A stretch of 64,000 bases of DNA from an uncultured Pseudomonadota bacterium (GTDB lineage Bacteria > Pseudomonadota > Gammaproteobacteria > Steroidobacterales > Steroidobacteraceae). The number at the start of each line of letters is the position of its first letter. The first letter of the stretch is position 1. A program made the translations under genes and the position numbers. This document shows, piece after piece, positions 30,339 to 40,876 of this stretch. The stretch spans positions 38,076 to 102,075 of the forward strand of contig CAIPVV010000010.1 in the NCBI GenBank assembly GCA_903868595.1, written 5' to 3'. The notes beneath the pieces are model-generated. The model saw only the letters and a list, made by a program, of their open reading frames with translations. It did no database searches and was not told the origin of the DNA.

Positions 30339-30599
30339 ATGGACATCCTGGGAATCGACGAACTGATCGAGCAGCGCGAGATGGAAGTCGAGTGCCACAG
30401 CTGTCACGCGAGCAATACGCGCACGCTGGGCTGGATGCGCAACCGGCACGAGACCAGCTGCGACAGCTGCGGAGAGGTAATCGTACTGGGAACTGCGGAC
30501 CTGCGCGCCCAGGTGCGTAACACCGAGCGACTGCTGCGCGTGCTGGGCCAGCAATTGACCGAGCAGCTCAGCCACCATCGCGCCGGCTGGGGGGGCTAA
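30339..30599 (+). CDS. Small protein with a four-cysteine zinc ribbon, function unknown
   Basis: An 86-residue protein with ECHSCHA at residues 18-24 and SCDSCGE about 22 residues later, two CxxC pairs that probably bind one zinc, followed by an amphipathic helix (LRAQVRNTERLLRVLGQQLTEQL). I do not recognise a named family. It is divergent from the Nudix gene; ATG 30339 follows a GGAGCG motif. Its codon pattern is strongly third-position G/C, as for real genes here. Confidence 0.62.
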   Translation: MDILGIDELIEQREMEVECHSCHASNTRTLGWMRNRHETSCDSCGEVIVLGTADLRAQVRNTERLLRVLGQQLTEQLSHHRAGWGG

Positions 30600-30876
30600 A
30601 GCCCACCCGCTGGCGGTGGCTGCGACCTGCAGTACCGTCCGCTGGGAGGGGGTCGCACAGGCTTTGGGCCTATGCCCTTGCCCGCCTCCCGACCCGGTGC
30701 GCTGACGGCGCGCTTCGGCCGCCGGTTCCGGGGCCTGCTGCGGGGCAGCCCGGACCCCAGCCCCCGCGGCACCTGGGGCGAAGTTCCCGCGGAAGCCGGC
30801 GTCCTGCTCCGGGCGACCGGCTGGGGCGTTACTCCCCCGTCGGCGGCACCTGCCGCACGCCTCCTCGACTCGGCCG

Positions 30877-31293
30877 ATGGGCGTCGCCCTCGCGGCCTTG
30901 CCCCAGCCGGTCGGCGCCGAGCACGCTGCGCTGCGGCAGCGCCTCACGCCCGGCAAGACGCCCGCGCAAACCGAGGCCCTGCAGGTCCCCACTGCCTGCG
31001 CGGCCTGTCACGCGGACAAGCCCGCGGACTGGATCGCGGCCTCGCTTGCAAGCAGGAAGGACCGGTCGCCATGGCGCATGGCGGATCAGTGGGGAGCATC
31101 CCTGGCCGCAGAGACGGCCCTGCGTCCGGGCGACAAGGCGCTGTCTGCAGCCTGGAGGGCGGGGTGCCGCGCGCTGGGGGGCTTCATCGAAGGACGTAGT
31201 GACGCTGCGTACCCCCAAGCGGGCTCACAGACCCTACCCCCCCCATGGGGGGCGTCACCAACGGATTGCATTCCACGCCGGCGGACCGCCTAG
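30877..31293 (+). pseudogene. Possible remnant of a c-type cytochrome/TPR protein
   Basis: The stretch from 30600 to 31367 has no clear gene. Inside it, a 138-codon frame encodes VPTACAACHADKPADWIAAS, with a CxxCH haem-attachment motif followed by DKPADW; this resembles the haem segment of proteins that combine CxxCH motifs with TPRs (..NACxxCHxDK..EW). The part before it is like neither a clean signal peptide nor a TPR domain, and the part after it turns low-complexity and Pro/Gly-rich. I read it as a decayed fragment; a small intact haem protein is less likely. The rest of the gap shows nothing I can support. Confidence 0.3.
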
Positions 31294-31367
31294 CTCGGCG
31301 GCGCGGCCTAAGTGGCGGCTTTCACTGCGGAAACCCGAGGGCTTCGGAAGGCGTCGGAAGGGGGGAC

Positions 31368-31451
31368 TGCCGGTGGTCGGAATCGAACCGACACATGGTT
31401 ACCCATGGCAGATTTTGAGTCTGCTGCGTCTACCAGTTCCGCCACACCGGC
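31368..31451 (-). tRNA. tRNA-Leu (anticodon CAA)
   Basis: On the minus strand an 84-base sequence folds as a class II tRNA: acceptor stem GCCGGTG/CACCGGC, D-arm with GGTAGACG, anticodon stem CAGA/TCTG around loop CTCAAAA giving anticodon CAA (reads UUG), a variable arm of the leucine type (CATGGGTAACCATG) and T-arm GTCGGTTCGATTCCGAC, ending in discriminator A. The CCA end is not encoded. It is divergent from the sigma-factor gene. Confidence 0.96.
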
Positions 31452-31529
31452 GCGGGACAGGGCGAATGGTAGACAATTTCTTGCGGTCCGGGTGCGACCT
31501 TTTTCCGACCTGGCGCATCTATACACCTA

Positions 31530-32141
31530 GTGACCCGCCTAGCCGACATCGAAGTGGACCCCGCGATCCGCCAGCTGGCGGCGGCCGGCGATGCGGCGGC
31601 ACAGACGACGGTCTATGAGCGCCTCTCCCCGCCCGTCTTTGCCTTGGTGCGCCGCCTGATCATCGATCGTGCTGCCGCCGAGGACGTCTTCCAGGACAGC
31701 CTCATGGCGGTCTTCGAAAACCTGTCCCAGTTTCGCGGCGATGCGCCCTTTGGCGCCTGGGTGCGCCAGATCGTGACCTCCCGCTGTTTCATGCACCTGC
31801 GCTCCCCGTGGCAGCGGGCCCGCTACGCCCTGGCCGATTTCGGCAGCGAGGAGCAATGGGCCGTGGCGCTGCGCTTGCGGGCCGAGCTGGTACCGGACCT
31901 CGCCGCCCAGGTGGATCTCTCCCGTGCGCTCTTGAAACTGGCACCGCTGACGCGCGCCATCGTCTGGCTGCACGACGTGGAGGGCCTGACGCACGAGGAG
32001 ATCGCCCAGGGCTTTGGACGATCGGTGAGTTTTTCCAAGTCGCAGCTCTCCCGAGGCCACCAGAGCCTCAAGGCCCTGCTGCAACAGTCCGAGGAATCCG
32101 CATGCCGCAACCTGACCGTCGAGCTGAAGGGGGTGTCGTGA
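31530..32141 (+). CDS. ECF-type RNA polymerase sigma factor
   Basis: A 203-residue sigma-70-family factor with region 2 (VFALVRRLIIDRAAAEDVFQ, then DSLMAVFENLSQFRGDAPFG and WVRQIVTSRCFMHLR) and region 4 (LSRALLKLAPLTRAIVWLHD, EGLTHEEIAQGFGRSVSFSK, SQLSRGHQSLKALL), with no region 1 or 3. Such factors redirect transcription under envelope or oxidative stress. The start is GTG 31530. Its stop overlaps the start of the next gene (GTGA), as is usual for sigma/anti-sigma pairs, and a PDZ gene follows, making a three-gene unit. Confidence 0.9.
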   Translation: MTRLADIEVDPAIRQLAAAGDAAAQTTVYERLSPPVFALVRRLIIDRAAAEDVFQDSLMAVFENLSQFRGDAPFGAWVRQIVTSRCFMHLRSPWQRARYALADFGSEEQWAVALRLRAELVPDLAAQVDLSRALLKLAPLTRAIVWLHDVEGLTHEEIAQGFGRSVSFSKSQLSRGHQSLKALLQQSEESACRNLTVELKGVS

Positions 32142-32632
32142 ACACATCCGGTGCGAAGCCCGAGCTGCTGCGCGCGCTGGCCGAGTCCGACAGCTTGCGG
32201 CCGGGCCCGTATGACTTTGCGCACTTCAAGCAGCGCGAGGCCCGGGTCCTGCAGCAGCGCCGGGCGCGGGGTTTGTTGCCCGCCCGGGCGACGGCTCTGG
32301 CTGCGACCTTAAGTGCCGTGCTCATCGGCGCGGCGCTGTGGCGCTCGGTGGGCGTATCGCTCGTGCCGGTGCAGTCCCCGACGACCGCCCCGCGTGTGGC
32401 GACGGCCGCACCGTCGGTCGCGGCCGATGAGAGCCCTGCGCTGGTGAGCGCCGGGCACCAGGTCGTGCGCGCCCAACTGGAAGAGCGCATCGCGTTGATC
32501 GACGCGATGCTGAGTGAGAGCCGCGTGAGCGGCGAGCAGCCGGAGAACCTGCGTGCGATGGAAGCGGGCAGGTCAACGCTGGTGGATTCCCTGCAGCGCG
32601 TTTCCTATGCCCAGCAGCTGGTGGAACCCTAG
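32138..32632 (+). CDS. Short single-pass membrane protein, possible anti-sigma factor
   Basis: A 164-residue protein with a cytoplasmic N-terminal part (about 1-50, basic, HFKQREARVLQQRRARG), one membrane span (ATALAATLSAVLIGAALW, about 51-70) and a C-terminal periplasmic part with a predicted helix (VVRAQLEERIALIDAMLSES). That topology, and the 4-base overlap with the sigma gene, suggest an anti-sigma factor. No zinc-binding HxxxCxxC motif or RseA-like sequence is visible, so this is inference from context. GTG 32138 has an AAGGGGGT ribosome site inside the sigma gene. Confidence 0.7.
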   Translation: MNTSGAKPELLRALAESDSLRPGPYDFAHFKQREARVLQQRRARGLLPARATALAATLSAVLIGAALWRSVGVSLVPVQSPTTAPRVATAAPSVAADESPALVSAGHQVVRAQLEERIALIDAMLSESRVSGEQPENLRAMEAGRSTLVDSLQRVSYAQQLVEP

Positions 32633-32660
32633 AACTTAAGATGTCGAGGAGAACCCTGTC

Positions 32661-33635
32661 ATGAAACCGATGCCCTTACTCGTGCTGGCCGCCCTGGTCA
32701 GCTGTGCCTCGGCGCCGATGCGGGCGCAGACGCCGCCCAGCCCCGCGCCGGCGGCCGATACTGAGCGTCAACTGGAGGCCGCGCGCCAGCGCCTGGATGT
32801 GGCGGCCCGCGAAGTGGCCGAGCTCTCGGCGAAGCTGGGAGAGGATATGGGCCAGCGCTTCCTGCGCCGCGGCGCGATGCTGCCGCGCGCGGTCCTGGGC
32901 GTGCAGATAGAGGCCAAGGCCGGAGTCGGCGGCGCCACCGTCCTGGCGATAAGCCCCGGGGGCGCAGCGGCCGCAGCCGGCATCGAGGCGGGTGACGTGA
33001 TCACCGCGATCAACGGCGAGGATCTCTCCAAGGTCAGCGAGCCCTCGCGCGCGCTGGTGGAGCGCATGCGCGGCTTGCAGCCGGATTCCAAGGTGAAGCT
33101 CAAGGTGATGCACGCGGGCAAGAGCCGCGACGTGGAGGTCACGGCGCGCGCGCCGGAGCCCGGCCTGTTCGGCATGGGTGGTCCGGGTGGGCCCGGTGGC
33201 CCGGACAGGGGGCGTGCTGGCGACCTGCGCGGCCCGCCGGGCATGGCGGGCATGCCGCCGCGCCAGCTCATCAGGGAGCGTCGCTTCGAGCGCGGCATGC
33301 CGGGGGAGGGCCCGCCGATGCCTCCCGGTCATGAGGGCATGCCGCCCTGGATGGGCGCCCATCGCCGGCTGGAGGGGTTGGAGCTGGCGAGCCTCTCGCC
33401 GCGCCTCGGCGGTTATTTCGGGGCCAAGGCGGGTGTGCTGGTGGTCCGGGCGGGCAACGCCGACCTGAAGCTGGAGGACGGCGACGTGATCACCTCGATC
33501 GACGGGCGGGAGCCGACCTCCGCCTCGCATGCCACGCGCATCCTCATGTCCTACGGGCGGGGCGAGAAGGTCGTGATCAAGGTGTTGCGCGACCGCAAGG
33601 CGGTGCAGCTCGACGCGACGATTGGCGCAAAGTGA
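32661..33635 (+). CDS. Secreted tandem-PDZ protein without a protease domain
   Basis: A 324-residue protein with signal peptide (LLVLAALVSCASAPMRAQT), a short helical region (TERQLEAARQRLDVAAREVA), and two PDZ domains: PDZ1 at about 78-165 (LGVQIEAKAGVGGATVLAIS, GGAAAAAGIEAGDVITAING) and PDZ2 at about 250-320 (GVLVVRAGNADLKLEDGDVI, TSIDGREPTSASHATRIL). A Gly/Pro/Met-rich linker of about 70 residues joins them. No HtrA or S2P catalytic domain is present, so it probably binds exposed C-termini in the periplasm. It is third in the sigma/membrane-protein set, 28 bases downstream. Confidence 0.85.
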   Translation: MKPMPLLVLAALVSCASAPMRAQTPPSPAPAADTERQLEAARQRLDVAAREVAELSAKLGEDMGQRFLRRGAMLPRAVLGVQIEAKAGVGGATVLAISPGGAAAAAGIEAGDVITAINGEDLSKVSEPSRALVERMRGLQPDSKVKLKVMHAGKSRDVEVTARAPEPGLFGMGGPGGPGGPDRGRAGDLRGPPGMAGMPPRQLIRERRFERGMPGEGPPMPPGHEGMPPWMGAHRRLEGLELASLSPRLGGYFGAKAGVLVVRAGNADLKLEDGDVITSIDGREPTSASHATRILMSYGRGEKVVIKVLRDRKAVQLDATIGAK

Positions 33636-33659
33636 GGGCTTGCCTTACATTCGCGGCCC

Positions 33660-34685
33660 GTGCGCCGCTGCGACTTTCAATTTGACCTGCCCCCGGAGCT
33701 CATAGCTCAGGCCCCCCTGGCGGAGCGATCCGCCAGTCGGCTGCTGGCCGTCGATGGCGCCACCGGCGCCCTCGAGGACCGGCGCTTTACCGACCTTCCG
33801 GACCTGCTGCGTGCCGGTGACCTGCTGGTGTTCAACGACACCCGCGTGGTGCCGGCACGGCTGTTTGGCCACAAGCCCTCCGGCGGGCGCGTGGAGATCT
33901 TCCTGGAGCGTCCCGTGGACGCCACGCGCGCGCTGGTGCAGATGCGCGCCAGCAAGGCGATCCTGCCGGGCCTTGAGGTCGCGACCCCCGGCGGCGTCGT
34001 GCGCGTGGTCGGGCGCCACGGGGACCTGTGGGAAGTGGAGACGCCCCGGGAGGTGCTGGCCTTCTTCGAGGCGCACGGGCACATGCCCCTACCTCCCTAT
34101 ATTCCGCGCGAGGACAGCGCGGTGGATCGCGAGCGCTACCAGAGCGTGTTCGCACGCGTTCCCGGCGCGGTCGCCGCGCCGACGGCCAGCCTGCATTTCG
34201 ATGCGCCGCTGCTGGCGCGCCTGGCCCAGCAGGGCGTGCAGAGCGCGCACGTCACGCTGCACGTCGGCGCGGGCACGTTCCAGCCGCTGCGCGTGGAGAA
34301 CCTCGCCGAGCACGTGATGCATGCCGAGCGCTACACGGTGGATGCGGCGCTGGTGGGCGCGGTGGCCGCGTGCCGGGCGCGTGGCGGGCGCGTCGTGGCG
34401 GTCGGCACGACGGTGGCGCGCGCACTGGAGTCGGCGGCGGCGGATGGGCAGCTGGCGGCATGTGCCGGGGAGACGCGGCTGTTCATCACGCCCGGCTACG
34501 CGTTTCGCGTCGTGGATGCCCTGATCACCAACTTCCACCTGCCGGAATCCACGCTGCTGATGCTGGTGTCGGGCTTCGCCGGGCGGGAACTGATGCTCAA
34601 GGCCTATGCCCATGCGGTACGCGAGCGTTACCGATTCTTCAGCTATGGCGACGCAATGTTCGTCACCCCCTGTCGCGCGGCCTAA
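33660..34685 (+). CDS. queA: S-adenosylmethionine:tRNA ribosyltransferase-isomerase
   Basis: A 341-residue enzyme of queuosine synthesis that converts 7-aminomethyl-deazaguanine in tRNA to epoxyqueuosine. Recognised by the start [20 protein letters not shown], then [65 protein letters not shown] and the end [23 protein letters not shown] 33660 is the start; 24 bases separate it from the PDZ gene. tgt, acting one step earlier, is 1 kb downstream, with a secreted protein gene in between. Confidence 0.96.
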   Translation: MRRCDFQFDLPPELIAQAPLAERSASRLLAVDGATGALEDRRFTDLPDLLRAGDLLVFNDTRVVPARLFGHKPSGGRVEIFLERPVDATRALVQMRASKAILPGLEVATPGGVVRVVGRHGDLWEVETPREVLAFFEAHGHMPLPPYIPREDSAVDRERYQSVFARVPGAVAAPTASLHFDAPLLARLAQQGVQSAHVTLHVGAGTFQPLRVENLAEHVMHAERYTVDAALVGAVAACRARGGRVVAVGTTVARALESAAADGQLAACAGETRLFITPGYAFRVVDALITNFHLPESTLLMLVSGFAGRELMLKAYAHAVRERYRFFSYGDAMFVTPCRAA

Positions 34686-34721
34686 GCCTGGCGTACCGTG
34701 TCGGTTAAAAAGGGGGGCGCC

Positions 34722-36823
<2,102 letters not shown>

Positions 36824-36879
36824 TCAGCGGCCTTTTTTGGGACCCGGCCCCCTGGCCGGACACGAACGGAGAGTTTCGG

Positions 36880-37215
36880 ATGAGCAATTTCCTGATTTCC
36901 GATGCCCAGGCCCAGGCGGCCGGCGCGTCTACCCCGGGCGGCGGCATGGGCCAGATCCTGATCCTGGTGGTCTTCGTGGTGGTCTTCTACTTCCTGCTGA
37001 TCCGTCCGCAGCAGAAGCGAGCCAAGGAACACCAGGCCATGCTGGCCAAGCTGGGCGTGGGCGATGAAGTCGTCACGGCCGGTGGCATCGTGGGCAAGAT
37101 CCACGAGATCAGCGACACCTTCGTGACCCTCGAGATTGCCGACAACGTGCGCATCAAGGTGCAGCGTAGCCAGGTGACCTCGCTGGTGCCGAAGGGAACC
37201 TACAAGAGCGCCTGA
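36880..37215 (+). CDS. yajC: Preprotein translocase subunit YajC
   Basis: A 111-residue single-span inner-membrane protein that associates with SecDF. The membrane helix ILILVVFVVVFYFLLIRPQQ, followed by KRAKEHQAMLAKLGVGDEVV and TAGGIVGKI, is diagnostic. ATG 36880 follows a GGAGAG ribosome site. Next genes: secD (7 bases) and secF. Confidence 0.96.
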   Translation: MSNFLISDAQAQAAGASTPGGGMGQILILVVFVVVFYFLLIRPQQKRAKEHQAMLAKLGVGDEVVTAGGIVGKIHEISDTFVTLEIADNVRIKVQRSQVTSLVPKGTYKSA

Positions 37216-37222
37216 TACAAGC

Positions 37223-39091
37223 ATGCTCGACTACGCGCGCTGGAAATACGTCCTCGTCTTGCTCGTCACGGTGGTGGGCTTGCTGTTTGCGGCCCCCAAC
37301 TTCTTTGGCGAGGACCAGGCACTGCAGGTGGCCCGCAAGGACCGTGCTGCGATCACCGAGGAAGCTCGGGCCACCGTGGAGGCGTTCCTGCGCTCCAAGC
37401 AGGTGAAGTTCACCCGCTCCGACGTGGATGACGGGCGGCTCACGGTCCGCTTCCCCGGCGTGGCCGAGCAGCTGCTGGCGCGCGATGCGGTCAACGAGGG
37501 GCTCTCGGCGACCTACGTGTCGGCGCTGACGCGCGCCTCGCGGGCGCCGGAGTTCTTCCGCACCCTGGGCCTGCGGCCGATGGCGTTGGGCCTGGACCTG
37601 CGCGGTGGTCTCTACCTGCTCTACCAGGTGGATGTGAAGGGTGCGGTCAGCCAGCTGCTGGACAGCTACGAGCAGGATTTCCGGCGGGCGCTGACCGCGC
37701 AGAAACTGCCTTTCAACGACATCACCTCCGTCGCCCTGCAGGGTGGTGAGGTCAATGGGCTGCGTATTTCCTTCCCGGACGGCGCCGATGTCCAGGGCGC
37801 CAAGGTCGCCCTGCAGAAGGCCGTGGCGGACCTCGCCTACACGGTCACCGAGGTCGGCGGCATGCGCTACATCGAGGCGGCGATGTCGCCCGCCCAGGTG
37901 CGCAAGCGCGAGGATGACTCGATCCAGCAGAACATCGTGACGCTGCGCAACCGCGTCAACGAACTGGGCGTCTCCGAACCCACCGTGACGCGCCAGGGCG
38001 TGGATCGCGTCGCGGTGCAGCTGCCCGGCGTGCAGAACTCGGCCGAGGTCAAGGACATCCTGGGCAAGGTGGCGACGCTGGAGTTCCGCCTGACCGATAC
38101 GCAGAACAGCGTGGCCGAGGCCGTGCAGCGCGGCCGCGCGCCGCTGGGCTCCAAGCTCTACTACGACCGCCAGCAGCGTCCGACGCTGCTCAAGCGCGAA
38201 GTCATCGCCACCGGTGACCAGCTCGTGGACGCCACCTCCGGCGCAGGCCAGGACGGGCCGTCCGTCTCGGTGCGCCTGGATGCGCGCGCCGGCGAGGAGA
38301 TGCTGCGTACGACGCGCGCCAATGTCGGCCGGCCGATGGCCGTGGTGTTCATCGAGAAGAAGCGCGAGACCACCGAAGTCAACGGCCAGAAGGTCGACCA
38401 CGACACGACCACCCAGCAGGTGATCAGCCAGGCGACGATCCGTGGCGTGTTCTCCAACCAGTTCTCGATCACCGGTCTGACGCAGACCGAAGCGCGGGAG
38501 CTCGCGCTGCTGATGCGCTCCGGCCAGCTGGCGGCGCCGCTGTTCATTGTCGAGGAGCGCGCCATCGGGCCAAGCCTCGGCGAGGCCAGCATCGCGATGG
38601 GCGTGAACGCCCTGCTGATCGGCATGGGCGGCGTGTTCCTGTTCATGATCCTCTACTACCGCGTCTTCGGCGTGGTGGCCTCGATCGTGCTGCTGGCCAA
38701 CGTTGTGCTGTTGACGGCGTTGCTGTCGATGTTCCACTCGGTGCTCTCGCTGCCGGGCATCGCCGGCATACTGCTCACCGTGGGCATGGCGGTGGACGCC
38801 AACGTGCTGATCTACGAGCGCATTCGCGAGGAGCTGCGCAACAAGGTTTCCCCGCAGGCCGCGATCCGCGCGGGCTTCGAGAAGGCCTTCTCAGCCATCG
38901 CCGACTCCAACGTCACGACCGCCATCGCAGGCGTCGTGCTGTGGGCGCTCGGCACCGGTGCGATCCGCGGCTTCGCGATCGTGCTGACGCTGGGCATCCT
39001 TACCTCGATGTTCACGGCGCTGATGGGCAGCCGCGCGCTGATCACACTGATGTACGGCGGCAAGCGCAAGCCTGCGCAGCTGCTGATCTAA
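37223..39091 (+). CDS. secD: Protein translocase subunit SecD
   Basis: A 622-residue polytopic membrane protein using the proton gradient to pull exported proteins through SecYEG. It begins with a membrane helix (YVLVLLVTVVGLLFAAPNFF) and the first periplasmic domain; GLDLRGGLYLLYQVD is the D1 SecD motif; QNIVTLRNRVNELGVSEPTV, then six membrane spans from about residue 450 with AIGPSLGEASIAMGVNALL, AVDANVLIYERIREELR and a C-terminal GTGAIRGFAIVLTLGILTSM. Length is as in gammaproteobacteria. Confidence 0.97.
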   Translation: MLDYARWKYVLVLLVTVVGLLFAAPNFFGEDQALQVARKDRAAITEEARATVEAFLRSKQVKFTRSDVDDGRLTVRFPGVAEQLLARDAVNEGLSATYVSALTRASRAPEFFRTLGLRPMALGLDLRGGLYLLYQVDVKGAVSQLLDSYEQDFRRALTAQKLPFNDITSVALQGGEVNGLRISFPDGADVQGAKVALQKAVADLAYTVTEVGGMRYIEAAMSPAQVRKREDDSIQQNIVTLRNRVNELGVSEPTVTRQGVDRVAVQLPGVQNSAEVKDILGKVATLEFRLTDTQNSVAEAVQRGRAPLGSKLYYDRQQRPTLLKREVIATGDQLVDATSGAGQDGPSVSVRLDARAGEEMLRTTRANVGRPMAVVFIEKKRETTEVNGQKVDHDTTTQQVISQATIRGVFSNQFSITGLTQTEARELALLMRSGQLAAPLFIVEERAIGPSLGEASIAMGVNALLIGMGGVFLFMILYYRVFGVVASIVLLANVVLLTALLSMFHSVLSLPGIAGILLTVGMAVDANVLIYERIREELRNKVSPQAAIRAGFEKAFSAIADSNVTTAIAGVVLWALGTGAIRGFAIVLTLGILTSMFTALMGSRALITLMYGGKRKPAQLLI

Positions 39092-39102
39092 GGGGATAAG
39101 AG

Positions 39103-40041
39103 ATGGAATTCTTCCACAAGACGACCAACTTCCCCTTCATGGCCACCCGCAAGGTCTGGTATGGCCTGTCGGTGCTGCTGATGATCATCTCCTTTGGTTC
39201 CTTCTTCGTACGCGGGCTGAACCTGGCGATCGACTTCACGGGTGGCGTGAGCATCGAGGCGACCTTCCCGGCGACGGCAAACATCAATGCGATACGCTCG
39301 GGACTCTCGCAGGCCGGCTTCAAGGAGCCGTCGGTGCAGAGCTTCGGCTCCTCGCGGGATATCGCGATCCGGCTGCCGCCGGACCCGAACCAGTCAGGGG
39401 CTGAAATCCGGGCGCGCGTGGACAAGGTGCTGCGCGGGGTCGATCCGGGTGCGCAGATCCAGCAACTGGCCGTGGTCGGCCCGCAGGTTGGCGATGAGTT
39501 GCGCAACAGCGCGATCTACGCGCTGTCGTTCACGCTGTTCGGCGTCTTCCTCTACATCGCCTTTCGCTTCCACACGTGGCGCCTGTCGCTGGGCGCGATC
39601 CTCGCGGTCATGCACGACCCGATCCTGGTGCTGGGTATCTTCTCCATCACGCAGACGAGTTTCGATCTGGCGGTGGTGGCGGCCATCCTCGCCGTTGTCG
39701 GCTACTCGCTGAACGATACGATCATCGTGTTCGACCGCATCCGCGAGCGCTTCGAGGCCAACCGCCGCCTGGCGCCGGCGCAGGCGCTGGACCAGTCGAT
39801 CAACCAGACGCTTTCGCGAACGATCATGACCAAGCTGGTGACGTTGATCGTCGTCGTGGCGCTGCTGTTCCTGGGTGGCCCGGTGCTGCGCGGCTTCTCC
39901 GAGGCGCTGCTGATCGGCATCCTGGCCGGCACCTACTCCTCGATCTACATCTCCGCATCGGTGGCGCTGGACTGCGGGCTGAAGGCCGAGCATGTCTTCC
40001 CGGTCATCGATCCGAAGAAGGCCCTGGACAGCCTGCCCTAA
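39103..40041 (+). CDS. secF: Protein translocase subunit SecF
   Basis: A 312-residue partner of SecD with six membrane spans. Landmarks are the SecF N-terminus LAIDFTGGVSIEATFP, VGPQVGDELRNSAIYALSF, VVGYSLNDTIIVFDRIRERF (Asp/Arg motif) and SLSRTIMTKLVTL-like segment TLSRTIMTKLVTLIVVVALL. It starts 12 bases after secD. The next gene, terC, starts 4 bases after its stop. Confidence 0.97.
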   Translation: MEFFHKTTNFPFMATRKVWYGLSVLLMIISFGSFFVRGLNLAIDFTGGVSIEATFPATANINAIRSGLSQAGFKEPSVQSFGSSRDIAIRLPPDPNQSGAEIRARVDKVLRGVDPGAQIQQLAVVGPQVGDELRNSAIYALSFTLFGVFLYIAFRFHTWRLSLGAILAVMHDPILVLGIFSITQTSFDLAVVAAILAVVGYSLNDTIIVFDRIRERFEANRRLAPAQALDQSINQTLSRTIMTKLVTLIVVVALLFLGGPVLRGFSEALLIGILAGTYSSIYISASVALDCGLKAEHVFPVIDPKKALDSLP

Positions 40042-40044
40042 GCC

Positions 40045-40788
40045 GTGGAACTGCTCGCCGACCCAAGTGCCTGGGTCGCCTTTGCGACGTTGTCGATGCT
40101 CGAGATCGTCCTGGGCATCGACAACATCATCTTCATCTCGATCCTCGTGGCGCGCCTGCCGCCCGGTCGTCGCGACAAGGCCCGCATCGTGGGCCTGGCG
40201 CTGGCGATGGTTACGCGCATCGGGCTGCTGTTCTCCATCGTCTGGCTGATGCGCCTGAGCACGCCGTGGTTCGAACTGGCGGGCCGGGAGTTCTCGGGTC
40301 GCGATCTGATCCTGTTCTTCGGCGGCCTGTTCCTGCTGGCCAAGAGCGTGCTGGAGATCCACCACACGCTGGAGGGCGCCGCCGATGCCCGCAACACCCG
40401 CGTGTTCGCCAGCTTCCTCGTGATCGTCGTGCAGATCGCGATCATCGACATCGTGTTCTCGCTGGACTCGGTGTTCACGGCCGTGGGCCTGGCGCGGCCG
40501 GACCAGGTGCCGGTGATGGTGGCCTCGATCATCGTGGCCGTGCTGGTGATGATGGGGGTGTCGGGGGCGATATCCGCGTTCGTCGAGCGCCACCCCACGG
40601 TCAAGATGCTGGCCCTGGCATTTCTGATCCTGGTGGGCTTTGCGCTCATGGGGGAGGGACTGGCGCTGCATATCCCTAAGGGTTACCTGTACTTCGCCAT
40701 GGCCTTCTCGGTGGCGGTTGAGATGGTCAATCTTCGGCTGCGGGCACTGTTGGCCCGGCGCAATGAACCGGGTCGCCTGGACTCCTGA
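40045..40788 (+). CDS. TerC-family integral membrane protein
   Basis: A 247-residue protein with about seven spans. The TerC signature EIVLGIDNIIFISILVARLP lies at about residues 19-38 and IDIVFSLDSVFTAVGLA at about 135; both acidic motifs are conserved in metal (often manganese) exporters that load exported enzymes or protect from metal stress. The start is GTG 40045, directly after secF, so it may share the sec transcript. Confidence 0.9.
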   Translation: MELLADPSAWVAFATLSMLEIVLGIDNIIFISILVARLPPGRRDKARIVGLALAMVTRIGLLFSIVWLMRLSTPWFELAGREFSGRDLILFFGGLFLLAKSVLEIHHTLEGAADARNTRVFASFLVIVVQIAIIDIVFSLDSVFTAVGLARPDQVPVMVASIIVAVLVMMGVSGAISAFVERHPTVKMLALAFLILVGFALMGEGLALHIPKGYLYFAMAFSVAVEMVNLRLRALLARRNEPGRLDS

Positions 40789-40817
40789 TTCCTGCGTCCT
40801 GGGGCCAGCCCGAAATC

Positions 40818-40848
40818 TTGAATGTTGCCGTGGTTTGCTGCCTACAAT
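40818..40848 (+). promoter_or_regulatory. Candidate promoter of the amino-acid permease
   Basis: TTGAAT (40818-40823) and TACAAT (40843-40848) are separated by 19 bases, upstream of a CAGGGAG ribosome site and ATG 40877. The spacer is a little long, so this is only a likely site. Confidence 0.35.
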
Positions 40849-40876
40849 CGGCTGGCAACCCACAGGGAGTCCACTC

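Noticed and set aside
37154..38737. 527-codon minus-strand frame antisense to secD
   Set aside because: Shadow of secD; no domain, His/Gln/Arg-rich.
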